Assembly (NCBI RefSeq): GCF_003473485.1
Contig: NC_053048.1
Location: 34,034,755-34,098,754, forward strand
DNA: 64,000 nucleotides
Source: Medicago truncatula
Lineage: Eukaryota > Streptophyta > Magnoliopsida > Fabales > Fabaceae
Reading direction: 5' to 3'
The notes under the pieces: generated by a model
Told to the model about the DNA's origin: nothing
Seen by the model: only the letters and a program-made list of their open reading frames with translations
The model's database searches: none
Translations under genes and position numbers: made by a program
Shown here: positions 46,647 to 59,237 of the stretch, piece by piece
How the letters are laid out: every line of letters begins with the position of its first letter
Numbering within the stretch: position 1 is the first letter of the stretch

Positions 46647-47714
46647 CTGTGAAGCCCGGGTACGAGATACGATACTGCACCGATACGCCGATACGGAAAA
46701 ATTTCAAAAATCAAGATACGATACGGCTGGGATACATTAATAAAAAAAAATTATATAATTAAATGTACAATATAATTATAACCATTTTTTTAATATGCAA
46801 ATATATTAACAAACCCAAGAAACCAGACTCGTAGCACATTAATATAAATATAAATAATATTGACGATTAAGAGAGTGGTCATTAGTCAATTACATACGCA
46901 ATATATACAAAAAGAGCACCATCAGTGCTATACATCAATGCTACACTATATTCAAAAGGAACTTGTTAGTGCTATAATATATCGATCCAAAAAAGAAGCA
47001 TTATATCCAAAAAAAAAACATCAGTACTAAGAGTTAACACTAACAAGTAACTAACATTTACATCTCCTCTCCTCCATTCCCATCATCAAGATACAAATTA
47101 GCTTTCAAATCCGGTTCATCCAAAGACAACTCTGCTAACTCAATTCCAACACCATCAAGCGGTTCATGCGCATCTCCACCAATGTCCCACATTCTTGATT
47201 GTCCTTTCTTATATCCATCTTCTTTCCTTGACAAGAGTCGAAGATTAGTATGCACATAAACCAAATCTTCTACCCTTTTTGGATCCATTTTGTTTCTTTT
47301 CTAAGAATGGATAAAAGAGAAAGTACTCCAATTTCTCTCACAACATGAGGAAGAACAAGGTTGCACAAGAAGCTTTAAACCCTAATTTCTCGATGGTGGC
47401 CAAAGTGTGGTGTGGTGTGGTGTGGGTCGTACTGGCACCAAAGAAAGATAAAGGAAATATATATATATTATAGTAATATAATGTTTTTATTCTTATTTTT
47501 TACAAAAAAAAAAAAAAAAACAGAAATCAAAATAATATAAAAAACACAAGTATCCGTGCGTATTGAGACGTATCGGATAATTATTTTTTTTAAAAATAAA
47601 ATTTAATATTTGGATACTCTCCGGATACATATTGGAAAGTATCGAGCAGGTATCAGTGCAGGATACGCAGGGGATACAGTACGTCATCCATTTTAAAGTA
47701 TCCGGGCTTCATAG
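46647..47714 (-). mobile_element. hAT-family transposon with transposase C-terminal tail
   Basis: The 1068-bp element begins CTGTGAAGCCCGGGTAC and ends GTATCCGGGCTTCATAG. A perfect 8-bp duplication CTTAATAG flanks it (46639-46646 and 47715-47722). Subterminal GATAC/GTATC repeats are dense at both ends. At 47058-47288 (-) it keeps 76 codons ending at a stop: MDPKRVEDLVYVHTNLRLLS then RKEDGYKKGQSRMWDIGGDA. This matches the extreme C-terminus of plant hAT transposases, just after the dimerisation domain. Everything upstream of that is missing, so it needs a transposase from elsewhere. The copy at 3480-4132 is a deletion derivative of the same family. Confidence 0.9.
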
Positions 47715-48024
47715 CTTAATAGTGATTCATGTACAGATGCATCATTTTAGACCCAATTGGATGCTTTTTCTCCATCATGTCATAAGCTTGGGTTAAATTT
47801 GTGATTTGGCCATTAATTGTCGGTTCTTTGCTTTAGCAATGAACCAAAGGATATAGTAGCATGTAATGAACAAGGCTGGAAGTTATTACTCGAATAAATC
47901 CCTTTCTTGCCTCTTTAACTCATTCCCATGTCTACTTTATATGAGTACTTTGATTATATATGCAAATTGTGTTTGAAGTTTTTTTTCTTTCTTTTTGATA
48001 GATAATATTTTGAAGCTCAAGCAT

Positions 48025-48655
48025 TAGTGATGGCAATGGGTGCCCAATGGATAGGGTACTACAATGCCCGTCCCCATACCCGTATTTATAAAAAATACCC
48101 ATACCCGTGCCCGTACCCTCGTGGGCAACAACTTTAGTCCCCTTCCCCATACCCTATGGATACTTAAGTGCCCATACCCGCACCCATTACCCACACTTTA
48201 ACTATGAAAAAACAAAAACAAAAAAACATCACAAATGAAATAAGACTACGATCCCAATTTTTTTTTTTAAATTAACTCATAAAATAATATGAATCGTGGT
48301 ATTTAATCAAATAGAAAACATCCGAAATATTCCTAAAAAATTATACACCGGCATGATGGAGTTGTTATTGTATTAAGCAGTTGTTTGGTTTAAGTTTAGG
48401 TTTAGGCTTAAATAGCTAAATAAATTAATTAATTATACATAAAAAATAAATAAATAATTTATGATATTATATAAATATGTATATGCGGGTCTACGGGTCT
48501 GGGCAGTATAGTACCCTTACCCGTGCCCATACCCATTTAATTTTATGGGTATTATCCGTATCCGTGCCCAGACCCATAAAAGCGGGGTTTTACCCTACCC
48601 ACTGTGGGTATTTTTTGCGGATATCCATTGGATATGGGTCCAATTGCCGTCCCTA
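48025..48655. mobile_element. hAT-like element with ACCCGTACCC subterminal repeats
   Basis: The 631-bp element begins TAGTGATGGCAATGGGT and ends CCAATTGCCGTCCCTA, inverted with a few mismatches. A perfect 8-bp duplication TCAAGCAT flanks it (48017-48024 and 48656-48663). Both ends carry many ACCCGTACCC / GGGTATGGG repeats. The middle is AT-rich and non-coding. Confidence 0.85.
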
Positions 48656-48663
48656 TCAAGCAT

Positions 48664-49529
48664 TGCGAATTTGGTGTTTTCGTGTATCTTGTCTTCGGTA
48701 AAGCTAAGGTTTAACCACATTCCACAATTGCAAGATCTCATAACACACTATATTACAGCATTTTACTGATTCATATGACGAAAAAAAAAACGTATATATT
48801 TAACTAAATCTCAATAACCATTCCTGCTAAGTAATGGAAGACATTACTTATATAAAAGCATCTTCAATACGGGTTCTTACTTAAGAATGATCACTTCGTG
48901 ACCCCTATTGAAGGAAGAAAAAATGGATACCTATTAAGTGACATACCATTATATAAGGACTCCCTCTTACGGTCAACTAACAAGTCACGCGTTTAAAAGA
49001 AGTAATAAAAGATATATTAATTGGTCCTACTTGCAAAAAGAAGTAAAATTTTAAGAATTGGGTACCTATTAATAGTTGTTTTAAATATTATTTTATCTAT
49101 TTGTTATCATTTTAAATAAAATGTAATTCATGCAAATTATTATTATTTTTTAACAAAGGAACGTAAAATTTGTAATGTTAATTTTTGTATTTTTAAATTA
49201 TTAGAAAATATGGCAGAAATTTAATTCATACGAATAAATAATATTTTATAATTTAATTTTTCTTAGGGATTATAATTAAATATTATGAGGTAATTTATAA
49301 TTTAATAAATAAATTACTTTTGCATAATGATGTAAAGGTAGTGGAACCTATTTAATTACTTTTCATTGGAGTCAATGTTAGTGTATTGTCATTGGAGTCA
49401 TTGAGTCCTTAATAAGAATTTTTATTAAAAAATTATAAATAAATAAGGTGCACATGTGAAGTCCATTAAATAAGTCCCCATTAGTGTACCATCATTGTGG
49501 ATACTCTAAGCCATTTCACAAACTATGTC
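48664..49529. other. AT-rich non-coding stretch
   Basis: No exon, RNA gene or element with readable ends was recognised. A weak pair of GGGTTCTTA/TTAAGAATT-type motifs near 48875 and 49050 suggests an old MITE, without clear borders. Confidence 0.3.
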
Positions 49530-50297
49530 TTAGATTGTGTAATCTTGACCTGGACCAATTCATAGGTCATCAATATGAAAGTTCTTAAAACTAATCCCAC
49601 TGTATCGTTAGAGGTACATGAACCGTCAATACTTTCCTAAGGACCTAGGAGTCCTCCCAAAGGGTCTTAGAACCCTCCTAGAAGCCTCAGCGCCCTTCTG
49701 AAAGGCTCTAAGGCCTAGGGCGCGTCCTTCTAAGGGCGCCGCCTCTACCAGCTTCTAGAAGCCTCTAGAGCTCGGCAGATAGACTCAAGTACCCAGGGAC
49801 GGATCTCTTCAGAGACCCCCAGGTGTCACTGCACCCCCAACATTTATATAAATAGCATATTAGCCATAACATTATAGTAAATTAATTGGTGTTCCAACGG
49901 TCATGTGGTTTTTGAAGAAAGTAAATGTGGCGTGTTCGAACCCCATGGCACCTTTTTTTTTTATATATTTTTTCAGCGAATTCTTCATATTTTACACAAA
50001 AAAATGGTCCTAGTGGGAATTGAACCGGCATCCCTCAAGTTACATTCATGAAATTGTACCATAACACCAATTTGCAATATTGAATATCTTTTGAAACGTT
50101 TTAGTAAATATTCTAAGACTATTTGGCACCCCCGAGAAATAAACTCAAGATCTGCCATTGCAAGTACCCTTATTACTTGGGGCTTAGGTCATAAGAGATA
50201 ATACCCATAAAGAACTATAAATATCACCCTTGAGAGCCTTCTCAAGGCATGACCAATACAATACTGAACCCTAATATCGATTATTGTACTTTTGCAA
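49530..50297. mobile_element. probable solo LTR interrupted by a hAT MITE
   Basis: The two outer parts (about 49530-49793 and 50169-50297) read as one LTR once the nested 367-bp element and one copy of its duplication are set aside. The left part is unusually GC-rich. The right part has a TATAAATATCACC segment, then ACCCTAATATCGATTATTGT and ends near GCAAGTACA. LTR ends and a 5-bp duplication could not be fixed. The right edge lies against a LINE-like fragment. Family unknown. Confidence 0.4.
49794..50160. mobile_element. 367-bp hAT MITE nested in an older repeat
   Basis: The element begins CAGGGACGGATCT and ends AGATCTGCCATTG, imperfect inverted tips (9 of 13 matching). A perfect 8-bp duplication CAAGTACC flanks it (49786-49793 and 50161-50168). 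Inside is a GTTCGAACCCC stretch that resembles a polymerase III box B, but no matching box A was seen. Confidence 0.85.
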
Positions 50298-50413
50298 GTA
50301 CAACACAACATTTTCCAAGAAATAAAAAGGCATTTACTCTTATCAGCAGTGGAACTCCAAACAAAATCACAACAAATTTTTTCCGCTTCATCACATATTG
50401 AGACAAGAATCAA
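50298..50413 (-). pseudogene. LINE reverse-transcriptase C-terminal scrap
   Basis: The minus strand reads ICDEAEKICCDFVWSSTADK then SKCLFISWKMLC, matching the plant LINE segment '...F.WG.......H.VSW..LC' that follows the reverse transcriptase domain. It is cut off by the presumed LTR edge. It is separate from, and in unexpected order with, the RNase H remnant at 50560-51110. Confidence 0.5.
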
Positions 50414-50559
50414 GGAAGATCGGGAAACATACCCTGATATGTTGATAACTACTCATTTCATTAGTATTTTTAGGTTAGATAAGTGGAATAAAAAGAAAGG
50501 AAAGCAAAGCTAAAAAGAAAGACTATAATCTATAGAATCAAGTTTTCGTATAGTCTAAA

Positions 50560-51110
50560 AGGATGAAGTCTGATAAGTGTGATGGAGGAGAGTTGTGAAC
50601 CATAAGCTCCATAGCAGAATAAGCATCAAGTTTATCTAGAAAATTAGCATGATTATTTCAAACATAGAGGGAATGAGCAATGAAAGCAAGTTAGTCGAAG
50701 TTGAGAAAATCCTTGATATCTTGGGGTCAAAGTAGCATACCTGTGGTATCCATTCTTTGGGGGCCTTGAGAATATGAACACAATGGAGGAAATATGTGTA
50801 GGAGATAATAACTTGAAAGTCTAACTTCTTGGTCAATACTAACTCTCACTGAATGACATGAAGCTCAATGAGTGAGATACTAGATGTTCCCGTAATGTAA
50901 CCTGTAAAACCTGACATTCATGACCCAGAAGGATAACGAAGTAAAGCACCAAATCTAACTATAATGGGGTCACCTAAATAGCTTCCATCAACATTAATAA
51001 TGATTGAATTATGAATAGAAAAGTTCCATTGTACCAATATATCCTCAAGACTTGTGGTTGATGAATTAGAGAAACAATATCTGAGAGTGGTGGGGGGCAG
51101 ACGGGGTAGG
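50560..51110 (-). pseudogene. non-LTR retrotransposon RNase H domain remnant
   Basis: On the minus strand the sequence reads WNFSIHNSIIINVDGSYLGD then PIIVRFGALLR (51040-50950). This is the start of the RNase H fold found at the end of plant LINE polyproteins, with the first catalytic Asp in NVDGS. It continues in pieces: SSISLIELHVI, LVLTKKLDFQVIISYT, and near 50650-50560, in another frame, NHANFLDKLDAYSAMELMVH then NSPPSHLSD. Stops and frameshifts break it, so it is a dead copy. Confidence 0.65.
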
Positions 51111-51866
51111 GGTGGGTTGCTCAAATTCGATAGAAGGAGAAAGCTAATATAACAACTAATTAAAAACATTGTACATTTCAAAAAAGAAAAGAATTGAAAG
51201 TTAAAACAAGTTGCGAACTTCCATGACAAGACGATAAGTAAAAACTGTAGTATCTAAAAATCAACCAGTTTCAGTTTCTCTAAGACCGCCACACCTCGAC
51301 TGAAAAAATGTCTGCATTATGAAAAGTGAGACTTTGCTTAAGCCAAATGAGTATCTCTGGGTTAGAGAAAAACTCAACAAGATGAAGTTCAAAGCATACC
51401 ATAAATGTGTTGAAACAGTACAAAATCTCTAATGCAATGAAGAAAAGATTTCTCATTAATTGTAATTTAGTGACATTGTAACAAAAGTTTTTTAACAATA
51501 ACATTGTATACAAATTAAACTTTATATATTTAATTAAATTTCTCTTCCCAAAGAAAAAGGGAATAATAGTCATTTTAATATCTAAATATGTGTAACGAGT
51601 GGTCAGAATTTCAAAATAGCTCTTGATTATATAATTTGGGTTGGAGGGAGTGTACTTCCCAACAAAAAAAAAAAAAAAAACACAAAATATCAGTACGAAG
51701 AAAACCAACACGTGACAAAACCACCGATTATTCCAAACTTCCTCTGCATTTTCCGAACAACCAACCTAGTAGTTCTTTTGTTGTTATTTCATTGATTCCA
51801 TTGTTTTCTTCTCTTACTTTGATTCCAATTCCCAAACTCTCGTTACCTTCGCCCTTTTCAACCTAA
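51111..51866. other. upstream region and leader of the FAX3-type gene
   Basis: The left part (51111-51640) is AT-rich without recognised features. From about 51640 to 51866 the sequence becomes CT-rich, as in a plant leader. An in-frame TAA lies directly before the start codon at 51867, which rules out a longer N-terminus. Confidence 0.4.
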
Positions 51867-54800
51867 ATGGCTTCGATGAGTTTCACCATGGATTCAGTTT
51901 CTGTGTTAAACCCTAAACTCAGTCTCAACCACACCCATCTCTCTCATTCTCCAAACTTTCATCCTTTACTCAAACATCGCCACACCACTTTCAAACTTTC
52001 CCTTCCTCGTTATGCCCTCAATCAACGCACCAAACCTTTAACCCTCGTTTTCGCTGCTTCTACGCCTCAACATGACTCTGTAAGTCCAAAAGGAACTAAC
52101 TTCGTTCATTTTCTCAAATGGGGTTCTTCCTTTTTGTTAAATTCAATGCATAAATCATTGCTCAATCAATGTATGTATGTTCCAAATTTCAATTTTCAAT
52201 TAAATTTATTATATAGATAGATGGAGGGGAGGAAAAAAGAGAGAAATTTTCCACAGTATTTGTGGGATATAGTTAGGAAGATAGATAGTAGTTAGTTAGA
52301 ATCATTTGATGTTGTTGAATTTGCTAATGTGGATTTTGAACTGTATAGGATCATGGTGAAATTGAGGTAGAGAAGGGGAATGATGTTAGTTCTGAGGAGG
52401 AATCACAGGAAGCATGGAAGCAGGCTTTGGATACATTCAAGGAACAAGCTTTGAAGCTACAAGGGGTTTCTCAGGAGGCTTATGAAGTGTATTCTAAGAA
52501 GGCCATTGTGGTTTTGCAAGATACTTCAGAACAGTTGAAGATACAGGCTGATAAGGCAAGGCATGATTTGAGTGTTGTGGCGAAGGAAATCACCGAAGAA
52601 GGAAAAGAGTATTTCTCTTCTGCTGCTGAGAATTCACCTGAGGTGAAGGAAATTGTGGAAACTTTTACTTCCCCAGATGATGATCTCAGCAAAGTTTCTG
52701 GAGTTCGGGACTTTTATGTTGGTATACCCTATGGTATGTATTTATGGCTGTTGTATGGTTAATAAATTTTTAAATGGGAATCTATTTTCATGAATTGTGG
52801 CTGGAGTATTTGCCTAAATAATGCAGAAACTGTTAAGATGCATTTGAATATAGTAAGGATTAAATTGGAGTTGTGGTTATGCACTAACGCAACAATCATT
52901 AATATTGCGGAAAGTTGTGAATAAATGTGGCTGCAGTTGTGGTTATGATGCAGTTGCAGAAACCTTCCAAATAATGATATGGCAGCCACAACTGCAGTCA
53001 TCGACCGTAAATTGAAACCACGGACTAGATTATTTATTGATGTTGTTGGCTAAAATCTTGTGGCGGCGGACTTGCAAAACTAAGGAACCGATGTTAGATT
53101 CTCTATTGACACATTTAGGCCAAGTCCCTATTAATAGGTTGAGGACGATAGATGACTTGGTCATCTTTACATGTTGGGAGGTATTGCTCCTACTAATGGG
53201 GATCGCGATTTATGCATGATAAGGATTAGCCTTTTGCAGGACTTAAATATGCTGGTAAGAATTGATGTTAACTTATTGATGAAAGTTATCCTCTAATGGA
53301 GGTAAAGTCCTTGTCATTGTTATCAATGGCAGATGATAGATTATGGTAGCTGCCAAAAATTTATCATATAAATATGCCATTGTGGCCTATGGCAGATAGT
53401 ATAGGCATGATGGTTGACAGAATCAACCATGGCATGACGCCATGGCAGCAATTTGGCAACACCGGTCCTTATAAGGAGTAAGGACTGATGTTGTGGGTGT
53501 CTTTCTGGGTGTTGGGCTGGTGTAACAGGGCTCGTGGTAATAAAAGTTACAATATTCCTTGTTGAATTGTACGTGCTTTTGGTTTATAAGTTCTATGTGT
53601 TGTAAAAAATTTAAATTTAAATACTTTATATTTACTGTTGTTAAATTGTTACTTTAGCTAAAGTTGTGAATTTGTTATTTATGAGCTGTATATTACCTTG
53701 TTTTGCATTTTCGTTGCAAGTTTAAACAATTGTTTGTTGTGATTTAAATGTTATTGTTGTTATTTATATTGTGTGTGAGATAGAGTGTGTGCGCGTGTAA
53801 TTTTGCATTTCAAGCATGATTTTATGATCAGTGTTATGATGTATCACATGATTTATGTTTGTCGCTCACAGTGCCAATCATATGTAGGATATCGATTTTG
53901 ACTACCATAATATGGCCTGCTCATTTAACGCTTTATCAGTATCGTACAGATGTCATCTCATAAAATGATTTAGTAAACATATATAAATATTAATGTATGA
54001 CTTTACTATGCTGACTGGAAAGATCTTGTTGCCCTTTTCCCCTCCCATATATCCACTTTAATATTCATGTGATATTATCTGATATTCCTATTACTTTGCA
54101 GGTTTGTTACTATCTGCGGGTGGCTTCCTTTCCTTTATGATAACAGGAAGCATTGCAGCAATAAGGTTTGGGGTGATTTTAGGTGGTGTCCTATTGGCTT
54201 TAAGCATTTCAAGTCTGAAATCATATAAAAAGGGGCAGCCCTCATCTCTAGCTTTGAAGGGCCAGACAGGTAAAGATCATATGATATGTAACCAAAAAAT
54301 CTGAATATGTTTTTTTAAAAAATTCTAAATAGGGTTATATGAATATGAAAACTAAATTTTCGTCCCCTAAATATGACGCCAAGATTGTCAAAAATGAATT
54401 CTCCCACCCAAGATTAGAAGGGGAGAGAAAACATTTAAATCCAGGAATTGGAAGACCCTACTAAAATTACAAATTTGCGTATCACCACCTTTGAATCACA
54501 ATAAACAATTAATTGGACTTAAATAGGTTGTATACGAACTCATAAGTCTCAAGGCCACATCTTAGCTTAAAAGTTACGAGTTAACAACTCTAAATAGAGA
54601 AAATATAAGTGAAGACTGGAAAAATAGAGGATGAGAGTCAGCCCACAGTCCCATGAAATAGAAGCCCATTAAGTAACTGGAAGAGGGGTTGAGAACCAGC
54701 CCCAGACCCAAGATTCTGGTGCTCTGTGATTGAAACCGAGAGACAGTAACCAGCACTCCAATTGCGAGAGGAACAGACTGAAACTTCGGAAATGCAAGAT

Positions 54801-56482
54801 CGAAACAGACCGACAAATAGGATCTAGTCTGCAACTAGAGTGGGGTTGGACTGATGTGAAGAAGGTCGTGTGAGGAAGTGAATGAGGGATTGAGTTTGGC
54901 AAAGATTTGGTTGGGGAGGAAGGTTGTGAGATTAGGTCAAATTGGGCATGGAATTTACAGGTCGCCCACTAGACCCGCAGTAAAGGTGTGGGCATCCGAA
55001 TTGCAGAAGCCTGCCAATCGCCTAAGTTTTTGAGGTCATCCTACACCAATCACACCAAGATATGAATTTTGGTGTGCATAGGATTGGTCAATAGTATTGA
55101 ACTGTAGGATATCATGCAATCATACTGACTTTAATTGCAATTTTGACAATAATGTCAATGCATCCAATTATCATTGGTTATTTGGTTTAATTATAAAATA
55201 TCTGTAAATGTTACAAATATTTTTGCATTTATTTTATGCCAATTAGGTGGTTTATATTTTTCTTCAAAAATCATCTTGTCAAGGTCAGATTGATTTAGTG
55301 GGTTTGGTCAATCTCAAATTGTTTTTACTTTTCAATCACTTTTTCCTTAAAAGAAATCGTAAAAGTATGGGTTGGAATGGTAGCTTGAACTTGGTTCATG
55401 AAAATGTTGCATATTTTAGGGTATAAATTTTGTTTTTATATAATATTGGTGCCTTTTATCTGCTTTAATTTGTCTTTTGTTAAAAAAGCTTAAATACTCG
55501 ACAAATTGTGATCAAGTATGATATAATCAGAGAAAAAAAAAGTGTTATTTAGATTCCATTGATACTTATATGTGCCTTTTATCCAGCTCCCTAAACAGCA
55601 TCAACTATTTTGTAATTGATTTTTAGTTTTCTTTTTTCCAAATATGCATGTTTGTCCATCGCAAAGCTGATTTAAATTACTTGTTGGACTTGCAGCTATA
55701 GCAGGTATCTTGTTTCTGCGTGAGATCAGCGTATTAGGCAGAGTAAGATATTGTTTATATTAAATGTTTGTCAAAAATGTAATTTTTTATGCTCATAACA
55801 ATGCTATATGTTTCAAACTTCTGATAATTGCTTGTTCTGTTTTCCTTTTCCCAGGGATCAACTTATTTCACTGCTTTGATCAGGTTCTTGAAACTTCATT
55901 ACTATACTTACATATAACTTTATCTTCATTTTGAAGTTATTATTACTCTAGCATTTTTGTTTTCCATGCTAACCTTTACCAATAATCTCAACCACTTGAT
56001 GCTGTTTCATGTTTAAGTCTAACTTCAATGTTAAATGAAAATAACCTGTTTACTGTTTAAGTCAAATTTCAACAGTATTGGATTAAAATTATAATTTATC
56101 AGTGTTGTAAACGGTGATTTCCTGCTTGACATTGCGTTTGGGCTGACAAATAATTGCTAGTTGGAAATTTAGAATGTTAAAAAATTAAATTTTTCAAAAG
56201 TTTATAAAACAGTGGATTTTGCAAAAGACTCAACAGAAAACTTAGCTAGCATTAGCTTTTTATTCAATGTGCAGAAATGCAGGTTGAAAATTGAATGCCA
56301 TTTGGCTCATTCTCATTCTTTTGTTCAATTCTATGATCTTTCACAATACTTAATTATTTTGCTGTATAACAACTTTGTTTGGCATTTGCAGTGGTGCGGT
56401 AGCGGCATTTTATGTCTATAGACTGGTTTTAGAAGGTAAACCACAAAAAGGTTCAAACTTTGAAGGTGAAGCAGGAAACTAG
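51867..56482 (+). CDS. FAX3: chloroplast fatty-acid exporter, FAX3 type (Tmemb_14)
   Basis: FAX proteins sit in the plastid inner envelope and pass free fatty acids out for lipid assembly in the ER. Six exons join in frame: 51867-52079, 52349-52733, 54102-54269, 55696-55742, 55855-55883 and 56392-56482, giving 310 aa. Residues 1 to about 63 form a transit peptide (Ser/Thr/His-rich, ending LTLVFAAS). An acidic linker follows. Residues 90-185 are a long charged amphipathic helical region (AWKQALDTFKEQALKLQG, VLQDTSEQLKIQADKA), the apolipoprotein-like part seen in FAX2/3. Four short Gly-rich membrane helices follow (LLLSAGGFLSFMITGSIAA, VILGGVLLALSISS, AIAGILFLREI, TYFTALISGAVAAFYVYRL), the Tmemb_14 domain. 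The end is LEGKPQKGSNFEGEAGN. No break was seen. FAX2 is less likely on length. Confidence 0.92.
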
Positions 56483-59237
56483 TTCAGTGATAAGGTTAGC
56501 CTATTCATCTTTTATAGATATATCATATTTTTGTCCAAATAAAGTTCAGTTGAACATTCAAGAAAAAGATCGTCTTTTCAACATACACACTTCTTTTTGC
56601 AACATGAATGTAATTGTTTTCTATTTGCCGTTCAGTGTTGAATCGAAGATCTTCGTGAAGATCAGATAAAAAGACCAAAGATCTGCATGAAGACTGTCAT
56701 AGTAAATTTTTGGTGATTATTTATTTCTTTGGTATTCACAGGCCGGGTCGTCATGACTCGTTGCTGATGGTTAGGATTAGTGGTTCATGGGTGGAAAAAT
56801 CGAGCCTGGAAAATCATGATATTGCTTTAGAAGTACTCTAGTGTATTATTATGATGATTTATGAATGAACTACATTTTGGGTGAGATATTATGAACGGGT
56901 TTTATTTATTTTTGAAAATTAGTAGCTCCTTGCATTCTTCACTCCATAAGAAAGTAAATTTCACAATTTACATTTGCTTAGTTGAACAAAGTTGAGTATT
57001 TGACAAATCATATTCATTTTGCAATATCATGTATTGTAAAATTACTATGATTGGACTAGTGATGAGCTTTTATGGAGTTGGAGCTATCACCACATATACA
57101 CTATGGAGAGCAACTTTACCCACCCCGCGTTTTTAAAAACTGCAAATGATTTAAAAAATATACACTCGGTTGGAAGAAGAAAAAAAAGTCGAATTTTAGT
57201 TTGGAAATATACATTCAGATAGGATTTTATTTAAAAAAAAAATTCTGGATGTGTGTACTTTCAAAGTGCTTTTGGGGTTGGGGAGTGGAAAAAGTTCCTC
57301 AAGGAACTACAAGAGACTAGTCCCCCAGGACCATTGGTTAAGCTGAAAAAAATTAATCTAAACCATCTTATCCAAGTGTTCATGGAGGAAGTTAAGAGAT
57401 TTTGTGTTAAGTATCAATCAAAGATAAATTTCTCATTCTCGCCATGGAGTAGTTGTACACAAGACCTATTTTTGAACGGGAACAATCATTTTGAATTCAT
57501 GACCATGCTTGGATGTTGATTCTATCTGCTCTCACTTTCATATACCTTTTGCAGTTGCAGATTGCATCTCGTTCGATCAAAATTAGACAGTTCACATTTC
57601 AACCGAGTCGTCTAAAAAGGAAACTGCCTTAAATCCAAATCCCTTTCAACATGTGCTACCTCTCAATATCTGTTTAATGAGTCACCATCCTCTACCACTG
57701 ATTTTCACCACTACTTGTATAGTTGTATACAGTATACCTTACATCACGACCACTACCAACCCACCACGATCATTGTTATAGTTTTTTGAAACCCTTCACC
57801 ATGATCACCAATTGAATATAGTTCATTCCATTGCCATGGTTTTAACTTTTATTAGGCCCTTGAAAGCATACATTTTCATCATTAACTTGCATTATGGTAT
57901 CCATTTCAATAAAGCCAGTCAGCTAAAAAATATTAATATATTTTTCACATTTTCAAATACTTTAGCTCCATTAATTCTTCAATATATCATCCCCAGGTGA
58001 AGAATGAGTAGATACTAAAAAATTAAAAATAAATGCCTTTTAACCCGGAAAAGAATTGATAAGTTTGGAGGAATGATAAAATATGTGTAATCAAAATCAT
58101 ATGAAAAAAGTAATTGTGATAATTTAAAAATATATATATAAGGAAAGATAAAAAAAAAATGAATAGTTGTGTTTCGTCTTTTAGTATACCTCATTAGCTA
58201 TAGATGCAAGTATGTTCTACACTCGCCTCGAAAATAAAGATCTTGTATATCAAAGAACATCTGACATAAATTTATGCTACGATTCTCTTTTAGTATGAGA
58301 TGATCTTTTAACCATCCATAGGTAAACAAAAGTTTCAACCCAAATTAACAATTAAAACTATCATCTCATAATAGAGGACCGTATTTTTCCTTTCTTGTAC
58401 CACTAATAAGCGTGTCTAAATACAAAAGATATGTGGTTGTGTTCAACCAAGCCTAGCTCAAAGAAGAAACCCTAGCTACCTATCTTTCTCAACCTTCCTT
58501 TCTTCTTCATCCATCAACCTTCCTTTCTTCTTCATCCATCGCATGGTTTGGAATCGTCGTCTAGTTGTTTTGTTTTGTTTGTTTAGTTCAAATTGTCGGA
58601 TTAAGTTTGATCCATACTTGAACTTCAACATTATAGATCTAAAGACATGAATATTCTTGTCATTTTCATTTGTAGATATTTTACCATTTTATCCTCTTAA
58701 CTTCGGCACTGTCAATTTATTTGTAGATTCGTCATTTTCAATTTTAGAGATTGAATTTGTTTTATTTTTTAAATAATCTACCAATTTAAATGAATGAATA
58801 TATTTTAGTCAAGAAAACAGCTGCAAAATTATCAAACAACTTTAACTTTATTTCTTAAACTATATATTTTCATTTTTTATTTTATAATACCTTGAAGTAG
58901 TAAAAGAATTGGACCAGACTCTATTTAAGTAGTGTCCCCGCTTGTACAGATATAGTGCAACTTGAAAAGCCAAATTAGGAGTGATAAAGGGGACATAAAT
59001 TTCATATAGATACCGTTACTACGTCAAAAAAAAATAAAAATCAGAAGGAAAATAAGGATAATTTCACCATCACATTGTTGAGATTTACAAGAGGTAAATA
59101 CCTAAAGAAACAAAGCACCAGCATCTTTGTTCAGATTGATCTAAGATTGATCTAAGTTAAAGACTATTATTCTCCTCAGGAAAAAAAGAAAAAAGAAAAA
59201 AGAAAAAAAAACAACATAAAAAGATTAACAAGACCTC
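56483..59237. other. intergenic, between FAX3 and the convergent sorting receptor
   Basis: About 56483-56930 is the likely 3' untranslated region of the FAX3-type gene. The rest is AT-rich. The frame 57253-57519 (KKFLKELQETSPPGPLVKLK) matches no family I know. At 58488-58538 a 25-26 bp unit, AACCTTCCTTTCTTCTTCAT then CCATC, occurs twice in tandem. The last 150 bp before 59238 should be the 3' untranslated region of the sorting receptor. Confidence 0.4.

Noticed and set aside
50918..51229. 103-codon frame as a host RNase H gene
   Set aside because: The similar sequence goes on in other frames past stops, which fits a dead LINE and not a host gene.
51636..51866. Upstream 76-codon frame as an N-terminal extension of FAX3
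   Set aside because: It ends in TAA directly before the FAX3 start, so it cannot be joined; it is leader sequence.
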